From contig WPIO01000180.1 in the NCBI GenBank assembly GCA_009760855.2, positions 188,001 through 252,000 of the forward strand: a stretch of 64,000 nucleotides of DNA, given 5' to 3'. This stretch comes from Cristatella mucedo. Taxonomy: Eukaryota > Bryozoa > Phylactolaemata > Cristatellidae. Below, piece by piece: positions 50,801 through 57,044 of this stretch. Both the position numbers and the translations under genes were made by a program. Below the pieces are notes generated by a model. It was not told where the DNA came from and did no database searches. It saw nothing but the letters and a program-made list of their open reading frames with translations. Every line of letters starts with the position of its first letter. Position 1 is the stretch's first letter.

Positions 50801-53800
50801 TGTGAAATTCGGAATTTTTGCCATTCTGCGAAAGTTCTCCGTCCGAGTTTTCTGCATCGAGCACCAGTCGAACGTCGTTCGCAATTACTTCCTTGCAAGA
50901 CCGCGTTACTCCTCGGCGGCCAAGTCATCTCCGAATAACAGCAGCTACACTTAGCATACATCTCCGAACTTTAGAAGAAAATAGTGTACATATCGAGAAA
51001 CATTTTTCGTCGACTTCGCTAGCCACCACCGAGCGGATGTTGTCGATCGATCGTCTGAAGCAAGCAAACGTCCAGCACCCAGAACTGACCTACACCCGAC
51101 CATGACGATTTTAACAACCCGTGTGCCCGGCATTGCCTTCTCCGACGTCTTTCATTACGTAATTCTTGGCGCTTTCGCCTTCGTCTTCGCTTTAAGCGCA
51201 TGCTTTCGAGGGAGCTGCTGACTCTGACTGCTGACTCCTGCCACCACACCGCCGTCGCTGGCAATCCAGTGTACCCAGGCTGGGTTCAGTTGGCTGGGAC
51301 CGGACGGCTATAGTGAGGGTTAGGGTCACCGGCTAGGCCGGGGTCGGACCCTACGGCACGGCCGGATGTATGCGGTGACGTTAAGTCACCGGGGCTCTTG
51401 AGTACGGGAAGTTGGCCAAGTAAGTCGTGGTGTTGGAGGCTCCCGGTCTCGCCGAGTTATGCACCTGGATTCGTGCAGACGTGCTCCGGCGATGCTGCCA
51501 CGCACGCAAGGGAACTAGTACCCAAGGCCCGAGCGGAGCTGGATAGCTCGCTCGTTGTTGACTTGTTTATACCGCGTTCCCCCCCCCCCCGTGTAGTGTG
51601 TTCGTGACCCCCCCCCCCCGTGTGTTGGTGTCTTTCGGTGGAAGCTTACGACTGTGGTAGTTGTCGACTCGGACTAGCCAAGCAGTTACTCAGCCAGCCG
51701 GGTTTTGGACGGCGTACGCTCGTACTGTTAGACTTGGAGTCGGTACAACGACAGGACTGCGGAAGCCGACTGACCCCAACTAACACGTGTGTTGGCGCTT
51801 GCTGCGTCATCTTGCGCTCCCATAGTGTACTATGTATTGGACCCTCCCTGTAGACTTGCTTAGTTCACCTGTTGTTGTTGGCGCATGCGTTATAAAGATG
51901 TTTAACCTGACGGCCGCTCGTCTTACCCTAGCTCGGCGGCATGGCGAGCGGCAGCGTGGCCGGAGTATGGCGGGGTTTGGCGGGAAATAGCCTTTGACCC
52001 CAGGAACTCGGTTACACCAGTGCGGCAGCCACTGAGCTTTTAATTCCGCACCGCTTCGGGCATTAGGCACTTTAATTAGTGACGTTGATTCAAGCGTTTA
52101 TCACGCGACCGGCAAAGCCTGTGGGCGTGGTGCCGCTCATCCCGCTGTCTTCACCCACAATCAGCCTTACACCCACATCCCACTCAATAAGAAGCACGCA
52201 CAGCCACTCGCTCACGTGGCTTGGCCTTGGAATTTTGTGAGGGCTCCATTCATGAAAAGCGCCATCTGACGGCTGCCTCGGGGCGAGAGCAGTGTGCCGA
52301 TCAGTGCACTGTGGAACGGTCAGCAGTTAATTATATTACGGCTAATCTACGGATCACTCGGCTGCGATAACCCTAACTAAGCGCCAGTGTTACATTACTG
52401 TGTCTCCGGTGGCAGCAGCGCTAGTGCAGTCTCACGGAGACACGAGCGGGCGAACGTGAGCGGTTGAACGAGACTCGTCTCTGTTCCCTAGCCGGGTACG
52501 TATACGAGCTGGGGCTGACTGACTCACCACAGATACCCGAGTGCCTCTGCGGTGGGCCACGTGCTCACGTCAAAGGCTCAACCACCAGCTGCAGGGGGGG
52601 GGGGTATACATCGCGGCCGATAAGCCGCAGGCGCATACAACACCAGCCCAAATATTGGCTTACAGTTCACCTAAGTAAAGACTGCCTCCAATATTTAATC
52701 ATGCAAGTACAGAGCTGATCATTCATGAGCTCCCTGTATTGGATGGCAGATGAGCACCTGATGGCTGCTGCTATATCTTGCCGTCGGCTGTACAGAGTTT
52801 CGTGCATAAGAACTCAAACCTCCAGCTTCGTCGTGAGCTGCGACCACGTTCGCGAGTTCGATTAAACAGTACCAAGCCGAGGCCTGATTAGATGTAACTC
52901 TCTCTTATTGCGCTGCACAGTCTATAGGAGATAAAGAAGCTCAGGAATAAAATGTTTAGCGTTTTTAAAAGTTTTCTCGTTATTTTCAGGGACTTTTGCG
53001 TTATATTATTCTCAGCCCTTCTGCGCTCTAGAATAGCAGGAAGCTCTGCACTACTGTGTAGCTCGGCGTCGATAGAGGTCTGATCGGTCAGAGGCGGATC
53101 AGAAACATATCATTCCTTTTAGATTAACGTAGCCACTTCCTCCATATTCAAAAAAAGCGACCCAAATATGGCCAAAGTGACAGCATTCACTTTCACGAGA
53201 ATTTTTATTATTATTATTATAGTGCTATGATAATTATGTCAAAGTTTCACTCTTAAAATGAGCAGAATTAATACAGCACACACAATGATCTCTTCGTTGC
53301 TGCGTTCGTTGCGTTCTCATTGAGAAAACGATGCTTATTTGTACGTTCTCAATATTGTTGAGAACGTTATCGTTAAAGTATTTTTAACCATTATTGTTTA
53401 GTGTTTAAATATTCGTGATTTACATGTACAATTCTGACTTGATGGCTCAATATTGGCACTCTTTCGGCGGCTAACGTATTACGTATTTTAGGCGTTTAAT
53501 ATACTAGTATACTTTAAAATACCTTTTAATTGTCATAGCCGCTTGAAAAACTCAATGATATTTGCTATACTTGCTTCACAAAGAAAAATATCAAGTGCAA
53601 TATTATCATATGCCAAGCCTTGCAGCCATAACAATAGCCTTCTAATAGACTCCTCATTTCGACACCATCACGATTTTCAGATATGCATAACTACTGCAAG
53701 TCAGTCTACAGGGTAAAATTATGGCTTATTTCTTCAATTCTCGGTACTTTATGGGATTCTGAAACTTTTTTAAGGTACGTTTAGGTTCTTTAATTTACCT

Positions 53801-55072
53801 TTGAAATTTGAGCATGCTTAGATAAAGATGCCGTGGCCATAACAGTCCATGAGTTTTGTTGATGCTTTCTAGACTTCCGTATCTTGGCCTTTTAAGGTCT
53901 TTCTACCGGGAAAAAATGTAGACACTAATAGCTACGAGTCAGTCTTTAACATCACACTTGCCGTATTTTATCACATCCTTTCACCTCCGTATATTCCACC
54001 TGTATTTAGGCTCCCCTTCAATATTGGACTAAATCCAGGTACGGCATATGTCCTTCAGGCTTTTAATCCTTTTACTGCATCATACCATTCTGAAGTATTT
54101 AGTTGAATACACATCTGACCTAATGATTTTCTTATCTTTAGGATAACTCAGGGTCTTGGTGAAGATACCTTAATTATATTAGTAATTTTAGAAACCTGAA
54201 TTCTGGCACTCACTTATTCCTTGAATCAGCCCAACGCTCCGGCAGAATGATTTTTTGGAAACAAATATAATTTTCTAAGAATGTATTCATCAACGTAAGT
54301 TATTCTCTGCGTGCTCAAGTGCAATGCACCATGCGTAGCAAATGAGAAGTTCGAGCATCTTGAAATATGCTTCATTTCACACATATGACGCAGTAGTTGT
54401 AAGGTACTACTACTTTCGTACTTAAACCGAAGACGTGCATGATAAAGCTAAACAAATATTGTTACAACTATTTTATTGCTATTTGATGTCCTACTTTTAT
54501 CATTGTTAATATTATATCTAATAATTTACTCTCAAAAAAATCTGGTACTCACTTTCAACAGGCTGTATGACATTCCATGACTTGAACACATTTAGAAAGA
54601 AGCTAAAATGCATTTTATTTATCACTAGATTTAGTGGGTCTGTGTGATTCGTCCTTTGCGTACTTATGCGTACTGACACTTTCATGCTGCCACTAACCAT
54701 GTTAACATGCTGACTCTGTGCATGTCACTTCTAACCATGTTATGCATGTACTTATTGAGCATGCACTTACTAACCATAATATCAAGCTTCCTTAGCAGCA
54801 AATATAAAGTGCCTATACATAGATTGAGTTATCCGATGGCACTATACAAAATTTATTATTATTCATATTTTTCCGATATGAACAAACCATACACTATCAA
54901 ACGTTGTCAATAACTCTCCACTTACTGCTATCGGATACTTGGCAGCAGCTACAAGGTAGTACGTATACTCGCTGCAAGTATATTCCCAGTCGGTGCTATT
55001 AGAATCATTCGTTCCAGTACTTTTGCTGATCGCTATGGCTGTGTATGCTGGCGAAGTTGAGCTTTCTGACAT
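20422..55072 (-). CDS. STRA6-like: STRA6-like retinol transporter gene, multi-exon, 3' part unresolved
   Basis: This is a split gene read from nine proposed coding exons: 54926-55072, 48042-48127, 44392-44573, 44120-44240, 36601-36664, 32429-32563, about 25743-25828, 25595-25665 and 20422-20581. The first six are bounded by AG and GT, and their junction phases (0, 2, 1, 2, 0) agree at every step. They encode about 245 residues: a polar N-terminus with two N-X-S/T sites, then repeated hydrophobic segments separated by basic loops. Against remembered human STRA6, the matches are a cysteine before the first membrane helix, a helix followed by basic residues, a motif SP(V/I)(D/N)(F/L)L (here FPINLL), and a later (Y/F)YPL...C segment. 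STRA6 is a plasma-membrane receptor that moves retinol from retinol-binding protein into cells. Human STRA6 is about 667 residues, so a large C-terminal part is unaccounted for. Introns range from about 77 bp to 7.5 kb. A paralogue such as RBPR2/STRA6L is equally possible. Confidence 0.72.
20795..21556. repeat. Diverged direct repeats around a LINE-A insertion
   Basis: GATTATGAAACCTTAACTTT-like sequence ending TATTAGCAAGTCTA occurs at 20810-20848 and 21412-21450. A second module ending ACTTACCATTGGGTGA occurs at 21351-21366 and 21530-21545. On the minus strand the second module presents CACCCAATG|GTAAGT, a donor-like signal, twice. Confidence 0.5.
20840..21246 (+). mobile_element. LINE-A 3' end with ATT tail
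   Basis: C-terminal coding (LGAYELNTR region on the opposite strand) and the complete 3' UTR end in GTAAAGCTCCTAGAAAGAGA...GCTTTATCACGTGC and (ATT)n. Low divergence suggests a young copy. Confidence 0.85.
21797..21965 (+). mobile_element. tRNA-derived SINE
   Basis: The box A region GGCCGATCGATTAAGGTGCT and the box B region GAGGGCTCGAGCCCCG look like a tRNA with a long variable arm. The tail, TATGTAAAGAGCCTGAATAT then AGATTAAGTTCTCTTG, resembles the 3' end of LINE-A. Confidence 0.65.
22700..22835 (-). mobile_element. tRNA-derived SINE, inverted
   Basis: On the minus strand, GAGGTCACGGGCTCAAGCAT (box B-like) precedes a tail with AGAGATCAAGTTCTCTTAGG. It is the same family as the copy at 21797. 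Confidence 0.55.
22836..24799. other. Intronic DNA, nothing recognised
   Basis: Intron 8 sequence of the STRA6-like gene. A motif near 23955 (CATTTTGAGGTTTCGAAAC) resembles one near 20800, suggesting an old shared repeat. Confidence 0.45.
24800..25230 (-). mobile_element. Very old LINE-A remnant
   Basis: Scattered similarity, for example GACTGTGGAGCTAATATG and TCAGCTTTCCTAAAAAGTC, follows the order of LINE-A reverse transcriptase on the minus strand. Decay makes the limits arbitrary. Confidence 0.3.
25595..25665 (-). CDS. STRA6-like: Probable STRA6-like exon 8, frame uncertain
   Basis: A good acceptor (ATTATTCTTGCAG) and a perfect GTGAGT donor bracket 71 nt, only 77 bp downstream of exon 7. 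One frame reads AEKHHVIYVHRLLGPTPLPW, which resembles the basic-to-proline loop ahead of the next STRA6 helix, but it conflicts with the phase left by exon 7. Using an AG 7 nt further in gives a frame that fits both neighbours and ends WTHTIAMAR, a plausible lead into the helix of exon 9. The sequence alone does not decide. Confidence 0.4.
25743..25828 (-). CDS. STRA6-like: STRA6-like exon 7 (5' boundary uncertain)
   Basis: The recognisable part is GLFVYEENLQEYVLQK, which fits the human loop GLQSSYSEEYLRNLLCRKK in spacing and in its acidic and leucine positions. The donor is CAAAA|GTAACT (phase 2). The 5' boundary is open. An AG before 25828 keeps phase 0 with exon 6 but is a poor GAG acceptor and adds hydrophobic residues; AGs before 25793 or 25788 need a different exon 6 donor. 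Confidence 0.5.
25829..26664. other. Intronic DNA, nothing recognised
   Basis: Part of intron 6; no repeats or exon-like intervals noted. Confidence 0.45.
26665..26890 (-). mobile_element. LINE-A 3' UTR fragment
   Basis: Short AATAAT tail, then the inverted GCGCTTTAC-type stem and the GACATGCA...GTCAGCATGC UTR block; no coding part. Confidence 0.72.
26997..27124 (+). repeat. 13-bp minisatellite, about 10 units
   Basis: Units of CCTAGACCTGAAT are repeated head to tail. The first unit is shortened, and later units carry an A-to-G change giving CCTAGGCCTGAAT, so the array has two unit types in separate blocks. Confidence 0.9.
27125..28301. other. Intronic DNA, nothing firm
   Basis: A 61-codon plus-strand frame at 27938-28123 (centre LSDLTIEERLQISHLQFLLK) is protein-like but lacks a convincing start or splice sites. 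Confidence 0.4.
28302..28655 (+). mobile_element. LINE-A 3' end with ATT tail
   Basis: Begins in the C-terminal coding region (CTCCCAAAGCCTGGAACTCC) and ends with GTAAAGCGCCTAGAAAGATA...GGGCGCTTGATCAAGTGC and (ATT)n. Little decayed. Confidence 0.85.
28888..29190. repeat. CA and TA microsatellites
   Basis: (CA)n at 28890-28917, (TA)n to 28960, and a longer (TA)n at 29112-29186. Short unique sequence separates them. Confidence 0.9.
29297..30948 (-). mobile_element. LINE-A copy, 5'-truncated
   Basis: About 1.65 kb, with the reverse transcriptase N-terminal block (VSLLPFLSKKLQRVLADQLN, near 30840), a damaged motif A region, the C-terminal domain and a weak ATT tail near 29300. Its length and truncation point are close to those of the copy at 2973-4660. 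Confidence 0.82.
31049..31098 (-). mobile_element. LINE-B 3' scrap
   Basis: TGTATCTCCGTCAGTAACTC...TGTGGATGTTC is the inverted 3' end of LINE-B, joined directly to a LINE-A fragment. Confidence 0.5.
31099..31525 (+). mobile_element. LINE-A 3' fragment split by a short insertion
   Basis: C-terminal coding at 31120-31260 and UTR from about 31355 to 31525 belong to one copy. About 90 bp between them (31265-31350) is unrelated to the family. Confidence 0.62.
31526..32428. other. Intronic DNA, nothing recognised
   Basis: Intron 6 next to exon 6. A second frame overlapping the exon 6 end stays open for about 46 codons towards 32340, without family resemblance. Confidence 0.4.
32429..32563 (-). 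CDS. STRA6-like: STRA6-like exon 6: membrane helix and basic loop
   Basis: This 135-nt exon (45 codons) starts after acceptor TTCTATTCTGCGTTTTAG in phase 0. It reads PLIQYNTLIYNMPALICLTG, then a second hydrophobic half, and ends CIRKRQLGLHLRSQ before CAG|GTATTC. It corresponds to human [20 protein letters not shown] and the following basic loop. A second possible donor, TAC|GTGAGC, lies 12 nt downstream in the same phase, so the 3' end could be 32417. Confidence 0.7.
33128..33292 (+). mobile_element. tRNA-derived SINE
   Basis: GGTGGCCCAGTGTTTAAGGT is a good box A. AAGGTCGTGAGCTCAGG is a box B relic. The tail ATGTAAAGTGCCTATACAGA then GATTAGGTTCTCTTAAGG ends in A-rich DNA. It is the best preserved copy of the SINE in the window. 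Confidence 0.68.
33560..34060 (+). promoter_or_regulatory. GC-rich promoter-like block in intron 5
   Basis: Several proximal-promoter motifs cluster here: GCCCCGCCC (Sp1-type, 33681-33689) overlapping CCATAGCAAC (half X-box), ACCGGAAGTG (ETS, 33782-33791) and GCGGCCATTGTG (YY1-like, 33924-33935). Downstream, an ATG at 33995 opens 23 codons that end near AG|GTGATT, a possible donor. No downstream plus-strand exon was recognised. Confidence 0.35.
34382..34785 (+). repeat. Three weak direct repeats about 185 bp apart
   Basis: GATC...TGAAATTTGGAATAT-like sequence occurs near 34382, 34568 and 34752. Similarity beyond about 30 bp is slight. Confidence 0.25.
34786..36600. other. Intron 5 DNA, nothing recognised
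   Basis: Includes a 141-codon minus-strand frame (34652-35077) and a 66-codon frame (35122-35322, with GRPPKLGTGGKK) that match nothing I know. Confidence 0.4.
36601..36664 (-). CDS. STRA6-like: STRA6-like exon 5
   Basis: This 64-nt exon was found by requiring the one-base offset left by exon 4. The acceptor is AACTAATTTTAG and the donor is a perfect GTAAGT. The first base completes an Arg codon; the other 21 codons read LAYGLWIVTQCQIISAYESL then H. It aligns with human WAHLGVQVWQRAECPQ and falls between the matches of exons 4 and 6. The exact phase fit on both sides is strong support for such a short exon. Confidence 0.72.
36665..37069. other. Intron 4 DNA, nothing recognised
   Basis: AT-rich sequence upstream (in gene direction) of exon 5. 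Confidence 0.45.
37070..37165 (+). mobile_element. LINE-A/SINE tail fragment
   Basis: AAAGTGCCTAGACAGAGAAT then AAGTTCTCTAATGACACTGT and a TTATTATTA end. Confidence 0.5.
37548..37622. repeat. TTATC-rich low-complexity repeat
   Basis: Imperfect copies of TTATCATTTATCTTTA and its variants. Confidence 0.75.
37725..37840 (-). mobile_element. LINE-A 3' UTR scrap
   Basis: Inverted tail stem and UTR sequence (AGAACTTGATCTCC...GCTGCAAGAGAAGT) without coding. Confidence 0.5.
37930..39190 (+). mobile_element. LINE-A copy with intact motif C
   Basis: Starts at the reverse transcriptase loop before motif B. It shows YGVPQGSVLGPVLF and then FYADDTQFYLC with both catalytic aspartates, followed by an open stretch of 160 codons (38070-38552). 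The C-terminus and 3' UTR end at an ATTATTATT tail. It is the best preserved catalytic core here, but the 5' half is missing. Confidence 0.85.
39210..39675 (+). mobile_element. LINE-A fragment
   Basis: Begins at the LGVMVQSDLS-type block after the polymerase core and stops mid-domain, where the next copy starts. Confidence 0.72.
39676..40421 (+). mobile_element. LINE-A fragment with ATT tail
   Basis: Starts at the IIRACLDEDNTAKL block and runs through LADLHWLPVKQRIDFKFLSL to the 3' UTR and ATTATTATTAT tail. It is the third same-orientation copy in a row. Confidence 0.75.
40422..41100 (-). mobile_element. LINE-A fragment interrupted by a hAT-like element
   Basis: The inverted UTR at 40422-40530 and C-terminal coding at about 40925-41098 are halves of one copy. 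They rejoin at the ACTAAATG position of the family consensus. Confidence 0.68.
40531..40920. mobile_element. hAT-like non-autonomous DNA transposon
   Basis: A 390-bp insert has related ends: AAGAGATCGGCAAAC on the left and CAGAAGATGGCAAAC on the inverted right (10 of 15 bases). CAG-rGATCGGCAAAC followed by GGCC-rich sequence is the usual terminus of hAT/Charlie elements. It has no transposase. An 8-bp target duplication is not clear (AACTAAAG against TGCACGAA), which may reflect age. Confidence 0.55.
41107..41757 (-). mobile_element. LINE-A 3' half with ATT tail
   Basis: Low-divergence copy: tail at 41107-41130, UTR, then the C-terminal domain up to the RRLQLVQNSAARLVC block. Confidence 0.82.
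41765..41985 (-). mobile_element. Second, older LINE-A fragment
   Basis: The same C-terminal region as the adjacent copy but more diverged; starts abruptly at 41765. Confidence 0.6.
41986..43334. other. Intron 4 DNA, nothing recognised
   Basis: AT-rich and free of recognisable repeats. Confidence 0.45.
43335..43800 (+). mobile_element. LINE-A 3' end
   Basis: C-terminal coding, the full UTR and AAAGCGCCTGGGAAAGGATT...GTGTTATTAGTATAATTATT. Confidence 0.78.
44120..44240 (-). CDS. STRA6-like: STRA6-like exon 4: membrane helix with FYPL motif
   Basis: This 121-nt exon lies between acceptor TATATTTATTTTAG and donor ATATAG|GTAAAT (in phase 1, out phase 2). The translation includes LTILFNVGLITTAFYPLFLC and ends GIGCTLY. 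It matches the human stretch that contains [20 protein letters not shown]. The intron separating it from exon 3 is only 151 bp, short beside the multi-kilobase neighbours. Confidence 0.78.
44392..44573 (-). CDS. STRA6-like: STRA6-like exon 3
   Basis: This 182-nt exon lies between acceptor TTTATTTTGTAG and donor AAAG|GTATTT (in phase 2, out phase 1). Sixty whole codons begin PINLLDGYKDRLGYACIFGA and end YPLVSPFIK. The start corresponds to the human segment [20 protein letters not shown], which enters transmembrane helix 2. The remainder is a hydrophobic helix and a loop with a proline-rich end. The junction to exon 4 completes a Val codon. This exon gave the clearest family match. Confidence 0.78.
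44745..44835 (-). mobile_element. LINE-A tail scrap
   Basis: Inverted ATT tail and TAGTGCCTGCAGAACACTCA stem sequence only. Confidence 0.5.
44908..46160 (-). mobile_element. LINE-A copy broken by a GA microsatellite
   Basis: Runs from the tail (44908) through UTR and C-terminal region to a motif C relic (FADYNNLYLCFDPSQP, near 45985). GA repeats at 46025-46086 then interrupt it before the motif B side resumes to 46160. Confidence 0.75.
46025..46086. repeat. GA microsatellite
   Basis: Imperfect (GAGA)n inside a LINE-A copy. Confidence 0.9.
46575..47415 (+). mobile_element. LINE-A 3' half
   Basis: From the LGAMF-SDLTLDDH block to the UTR and a degenerate ATTATTAATAAATTTAAT end. Confidence 0.75.
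47715..47836. repeat. TA microsatellites
   Basis: Three (TA)n blocks with ACACAGATACACAC between them. Confidence 0.9.
48042..48127 (-). CDS. STRA6-like: STRA6-like exon 2: first membrane helix
   Basis: This 86-nt exon starts after a strong acceptor (TTTACTTCACTTTTAG) and ends at a GTAAGT donor in phase 2. It encodes FIVIIILALLRSKGK followed by a Cys-rich stretch (three consecutive Cys, then two more). The hydrophobic run followed by basic residues is the expected end of transmembrane helix 1 and the start of a cytosolic loop. It aligns with human ILVLLLLAMLVRRRQ. The split codon TT|C joins exactly to exon 3. Confidence 0.75.
48128..49149. other. Intron 1 DNA, nothing recognised
   Basis: AT-rich; no exon or repeat supported. 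Confidence 0.45.
49150..49895 (-). mobile_element. LINE-A 3' half with a long open frame
   Basis: The C-terminal domain keeps 165 open codons (49388-49885) in the family's true frame. Many family residues have changed, for example LADQHWLSGKLRIDFKA. It probably survives by chance. Confidence 0.75.
50270..52720. promoter_or_regulatory. CpG-rich island in intron 1 with promoter motifs
   Basis: About 2.4 kb is clearly richer in G, C and CpG than the rest. It holds a CCAAT box (AGCCAATCAG, 50658-50667), a near-perfect NRF1 site running into TATAAAG (51880-51897), a consensus E2F site TTTGGCGGGAAA (51976-51987), a 19-bp inverted repeat CGGTGAC-GTTAA-GTCACCG (51373-51391), two poly-C tracts near 51590 and 51613, and a poly-G tract at 52593. 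Open frames of 60-95 codons occur on both strands but none is recognisable. It may be an internal promoter or the start of another gene. Confidence 0.45.
52721..54529. other. Intron 1 DNA, nothing recognised
   Basis: AT-rich apart from a (TTA)n run at 53205-53220. Confidence 0.45.
54530..54868 (+). mobile_element. LINE-A 3' end
   Basis: The C-terminal end and UTR finish with AAAGTGCCTATACATAGATT...CACTATACAAAATTT and ATTATTATT. This tail is intermediate between the LINE-A and SINE tails. It lies about 60 bp downstream (in gene direction) of the STRA6-like exon 1 donor. Confidence 0.75.
54926..55072 (-). CDS. STRA6-like: STRA6-like exon 1: extracellular N-terminus
   Basis: Forty-nine codons run from an ATG (A at -3) to a perfect GTAAGT donor in phase 0. 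The peptide begins MSESSTSPAY and is rich in Ser and Thr. It has N-glycosylation sequons at N22 (NDS) and N25 (NST) and a single Cys at residue 33. It ends in a short hydrophobic run, LVAAAKYPIA, that leads into the membrane helix of exon 2. Human STRA6 has the same plan: a polar glycosylated N-terminus and a Cys about 20 residues before the first helix. A pyrimidine-containing AG lies 1 nt before the ATG, so this may be the second exon, with the 5' UTR upstream. The opposite strand is also open over the same interval (54960-55244), with a signal-peptide-like run, but it has no supported start or partner exon. Confidence 0.68.
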
Positions 55073-55270
55073 GCTGAAAATTTTATATGCCTACAAGGAA
55101 ACGATATCAGGGCACAAAAACATATGTCTGCCGAAACCTAGACATCGCAGCAGTAACGAAAAGGTATATGTACGCCTGCATTCATATTCTGAGTTGAGCT
55201 TTGTAGGCAAAGGCAAACACAAGGGATTAAATAAAGATGATTAAAACCTTTAGTCTGCTCGTATCTGTAG

Positions 55271-55288
55271 CAGTTTCCATGGAAACTG
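55271..55288. promoter_or_regulatory. 18-bp perfect palindrome, X-box-like
   Basis: The sequence CAGTTTCCATGGAAACTG equals its own reverse complement and is flanked by a looser TGTAGC...GCTACA pair. Its core GTTTCCATGGAAAC is a variant of the RFX X-box (GTTGCCATGGCAAC). It lies about 200 bp upstream of the STRA6-like start codon, where a promoter element could be. Binding by an RFX protein is an inference. Confidence 0.4.
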
Positions 55289-55555
55289 TGCAGCAGCTAC
55301 AAAGCATCCTGCAAAAACTCTTAAGCAGCTCAAATTTTCAGAAAAAGGTCGATGAACCCTGCTCAAAAGAAAGGCTGTGACTAGCCTCGAAGCAAGACTT
55401 CGGCGTAGTCTTGGAGAAAAGATTTGACTCGGTTAAGTGACACGCTAAAAAAGAAAAAATATGGACCAGTTATCTATGAGGCAATGTGAAATCTAAGGGT
55501 AATTAACTGGCAAGTTCAACGTGAGAGGAAAATTGCTACCAGCACTAGTCCTTGG

Positions 55556-55645
55556 TGAGCCGTGATGGAACACTAGGTAAGGGGGTTGTTTTCCACTACC
55601 TTGGCCCGAGGTAATGGGTTCAAATCCTGCAGTGGGCAGTCCTTA
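55556..55645 (+). mobile_element. Second tRNA-like SINE head
   Basis: CACTAGGTAAGGGGGTTGTT followed by GGTAATGGGTTCAAATCCTG has A-box and B-box spacing, with a perfect B box (GGTTCAAATCC). The body does not resemble the other SINE family and no tail was recognised. Confidence 0.4.
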
Positions 55646-55904
55646 ATTGCTACTGCAATGGTGATAATAGCCATAAAGGCCTTTCTGTCGCTATGCAAAA
55701 GAGACTGTCAAATCAGCGAGTATTATTTCCTTGCATAATTACGATCGCAGCGATCGAACTAATGAAGTGAAGATATTTAGATACTCTGCTTTGAGAGAGA
55801 CGAAAAAGTTAAAGATCTTAAATCCGCATTCTCTGGAATTCCAATGATCGTTTTGTTTAAGAAAATTTGCAGGCATTTAAGGGAATAAACGGATGATGTC
55901 TTGC

Positions 55905-56042
55905 TAGTTGTCATTGAGCATGCTACCATGCCACCAACCATTCACTCGTGTTTCATGTGCAGCAAATATAAAGTGCCTGGAAAAAGATTTAGTTCTCTAA
56001 GGGCTATATAACAAATGTATTGCTATTCTTATTGTTGTTGTT
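55905..56042 (+). mobile_element. LINE-A 3' UTR fragment
   Basis: GCTACCATGCCACCAACCAT...GCAGCAAATATAAAGTGCCT and a TTGTTGTTGT end. Confidence 0.62.
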
Positions 56043-56074
56043 GTCTGCTGCTATCAATTTTCTAGTTGCCTTCC

Positions 56075-56300
56075 AGTGTAATAGAACATAAGCCATTGCA
56101 GTGCAGTGCCAGTGATTCCCAGCATACATAAGAAGTTCTCAGGAAGGACTTAGTGGTCAATAGTATTAGAACGACCTGCTAGAGATTCAGCCAAGTAATC
56201 AGACAGACTACACCTAAGGCTGCACTCCTTGGAATTATGCACAATAGGATGACCGGACTCTGAAACGAATTAGCCTTAAAACCCGAGTGACGCTAGATTT
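56075..56300 (-). mobile_element. LINE-A reverse transcriptase remnant
   Basis: CATTGCAGTGCAGTGCCAGTGATTCCCAGC and the following inverted motif A region match LINE-A order; highly decayed. Confidence 0.5.
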
Positions 56301-57044
56301 TTAGTTTTGCTAGGAGAGTTAAGTTAGTGTGCATTCCTCGTTCCAAAAGTTTTTTACTGGAGAAGCATGCGGAACACTGGGCATACCTTAAGTCCTCCTG
56401 ATCTTGTGCAGACTTAATGATGAGTTCCCTAACGAGAGAATTCATACTAATTCAGGGCCAAGATCTAAAAGTTGAGGTCTTTTGTATTACTTTATCTACA
56501 CAGAGCAGCCAAAAGACGACATTGGAATCCCACATTAAGTAGATCCTTGTGATAGTAAAATACACTGTATCATACACGGTTAAGCTCGCAAATCACAAGG
56601 AAATAATAAAGACTAGTTCAATAGTAAGAGAAGAACAGGCTGAGAGCGATTAACGAATTTTTAAATAGACGTCAATTATTCAAATTCAGGCTAGGTAGTG
56701 ACTGTAACTGGAAGCCAGTTTAACAAAATTGATTCGTACCAGCTGTAGCTAGATCACCGAATTCCGATTGCCTACAAGGAAATGGCAAGGTAACCGAATG
56801 CTCGTTTATTTTTCCCATGTTCATATCCTCCAGCATATATATGTCAGATAGTAAAAATAAATGCAAAACCTCTAGCGAAGGTGACGTATGTTAAATGAAA
56901 ATATACTCTGAAAAAATGGACCATTCTTAGAGGATAGAAGTGAGAGAAGAAATCATGTCTTGATGATGGATATTGTAGAATTTCTCGCTATATTTAAGCA
57001 GCGAAACCACCGCTTCCTTAGTCTTTTTGAAAGGGCGCTAGAAA
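56301..57044. other. Intergenic DNA, nothing recognised
   Basis: No repeats or coding signal identified. Confidence 0.45.

Noticed and set aside
54960-55244. Plus-strand frame with a signal-peptide-like start
   Set aside because: It is antisense to STRA6-like exon 1 and lacks an ATG in place; the minus-strand reading has family and splice support.
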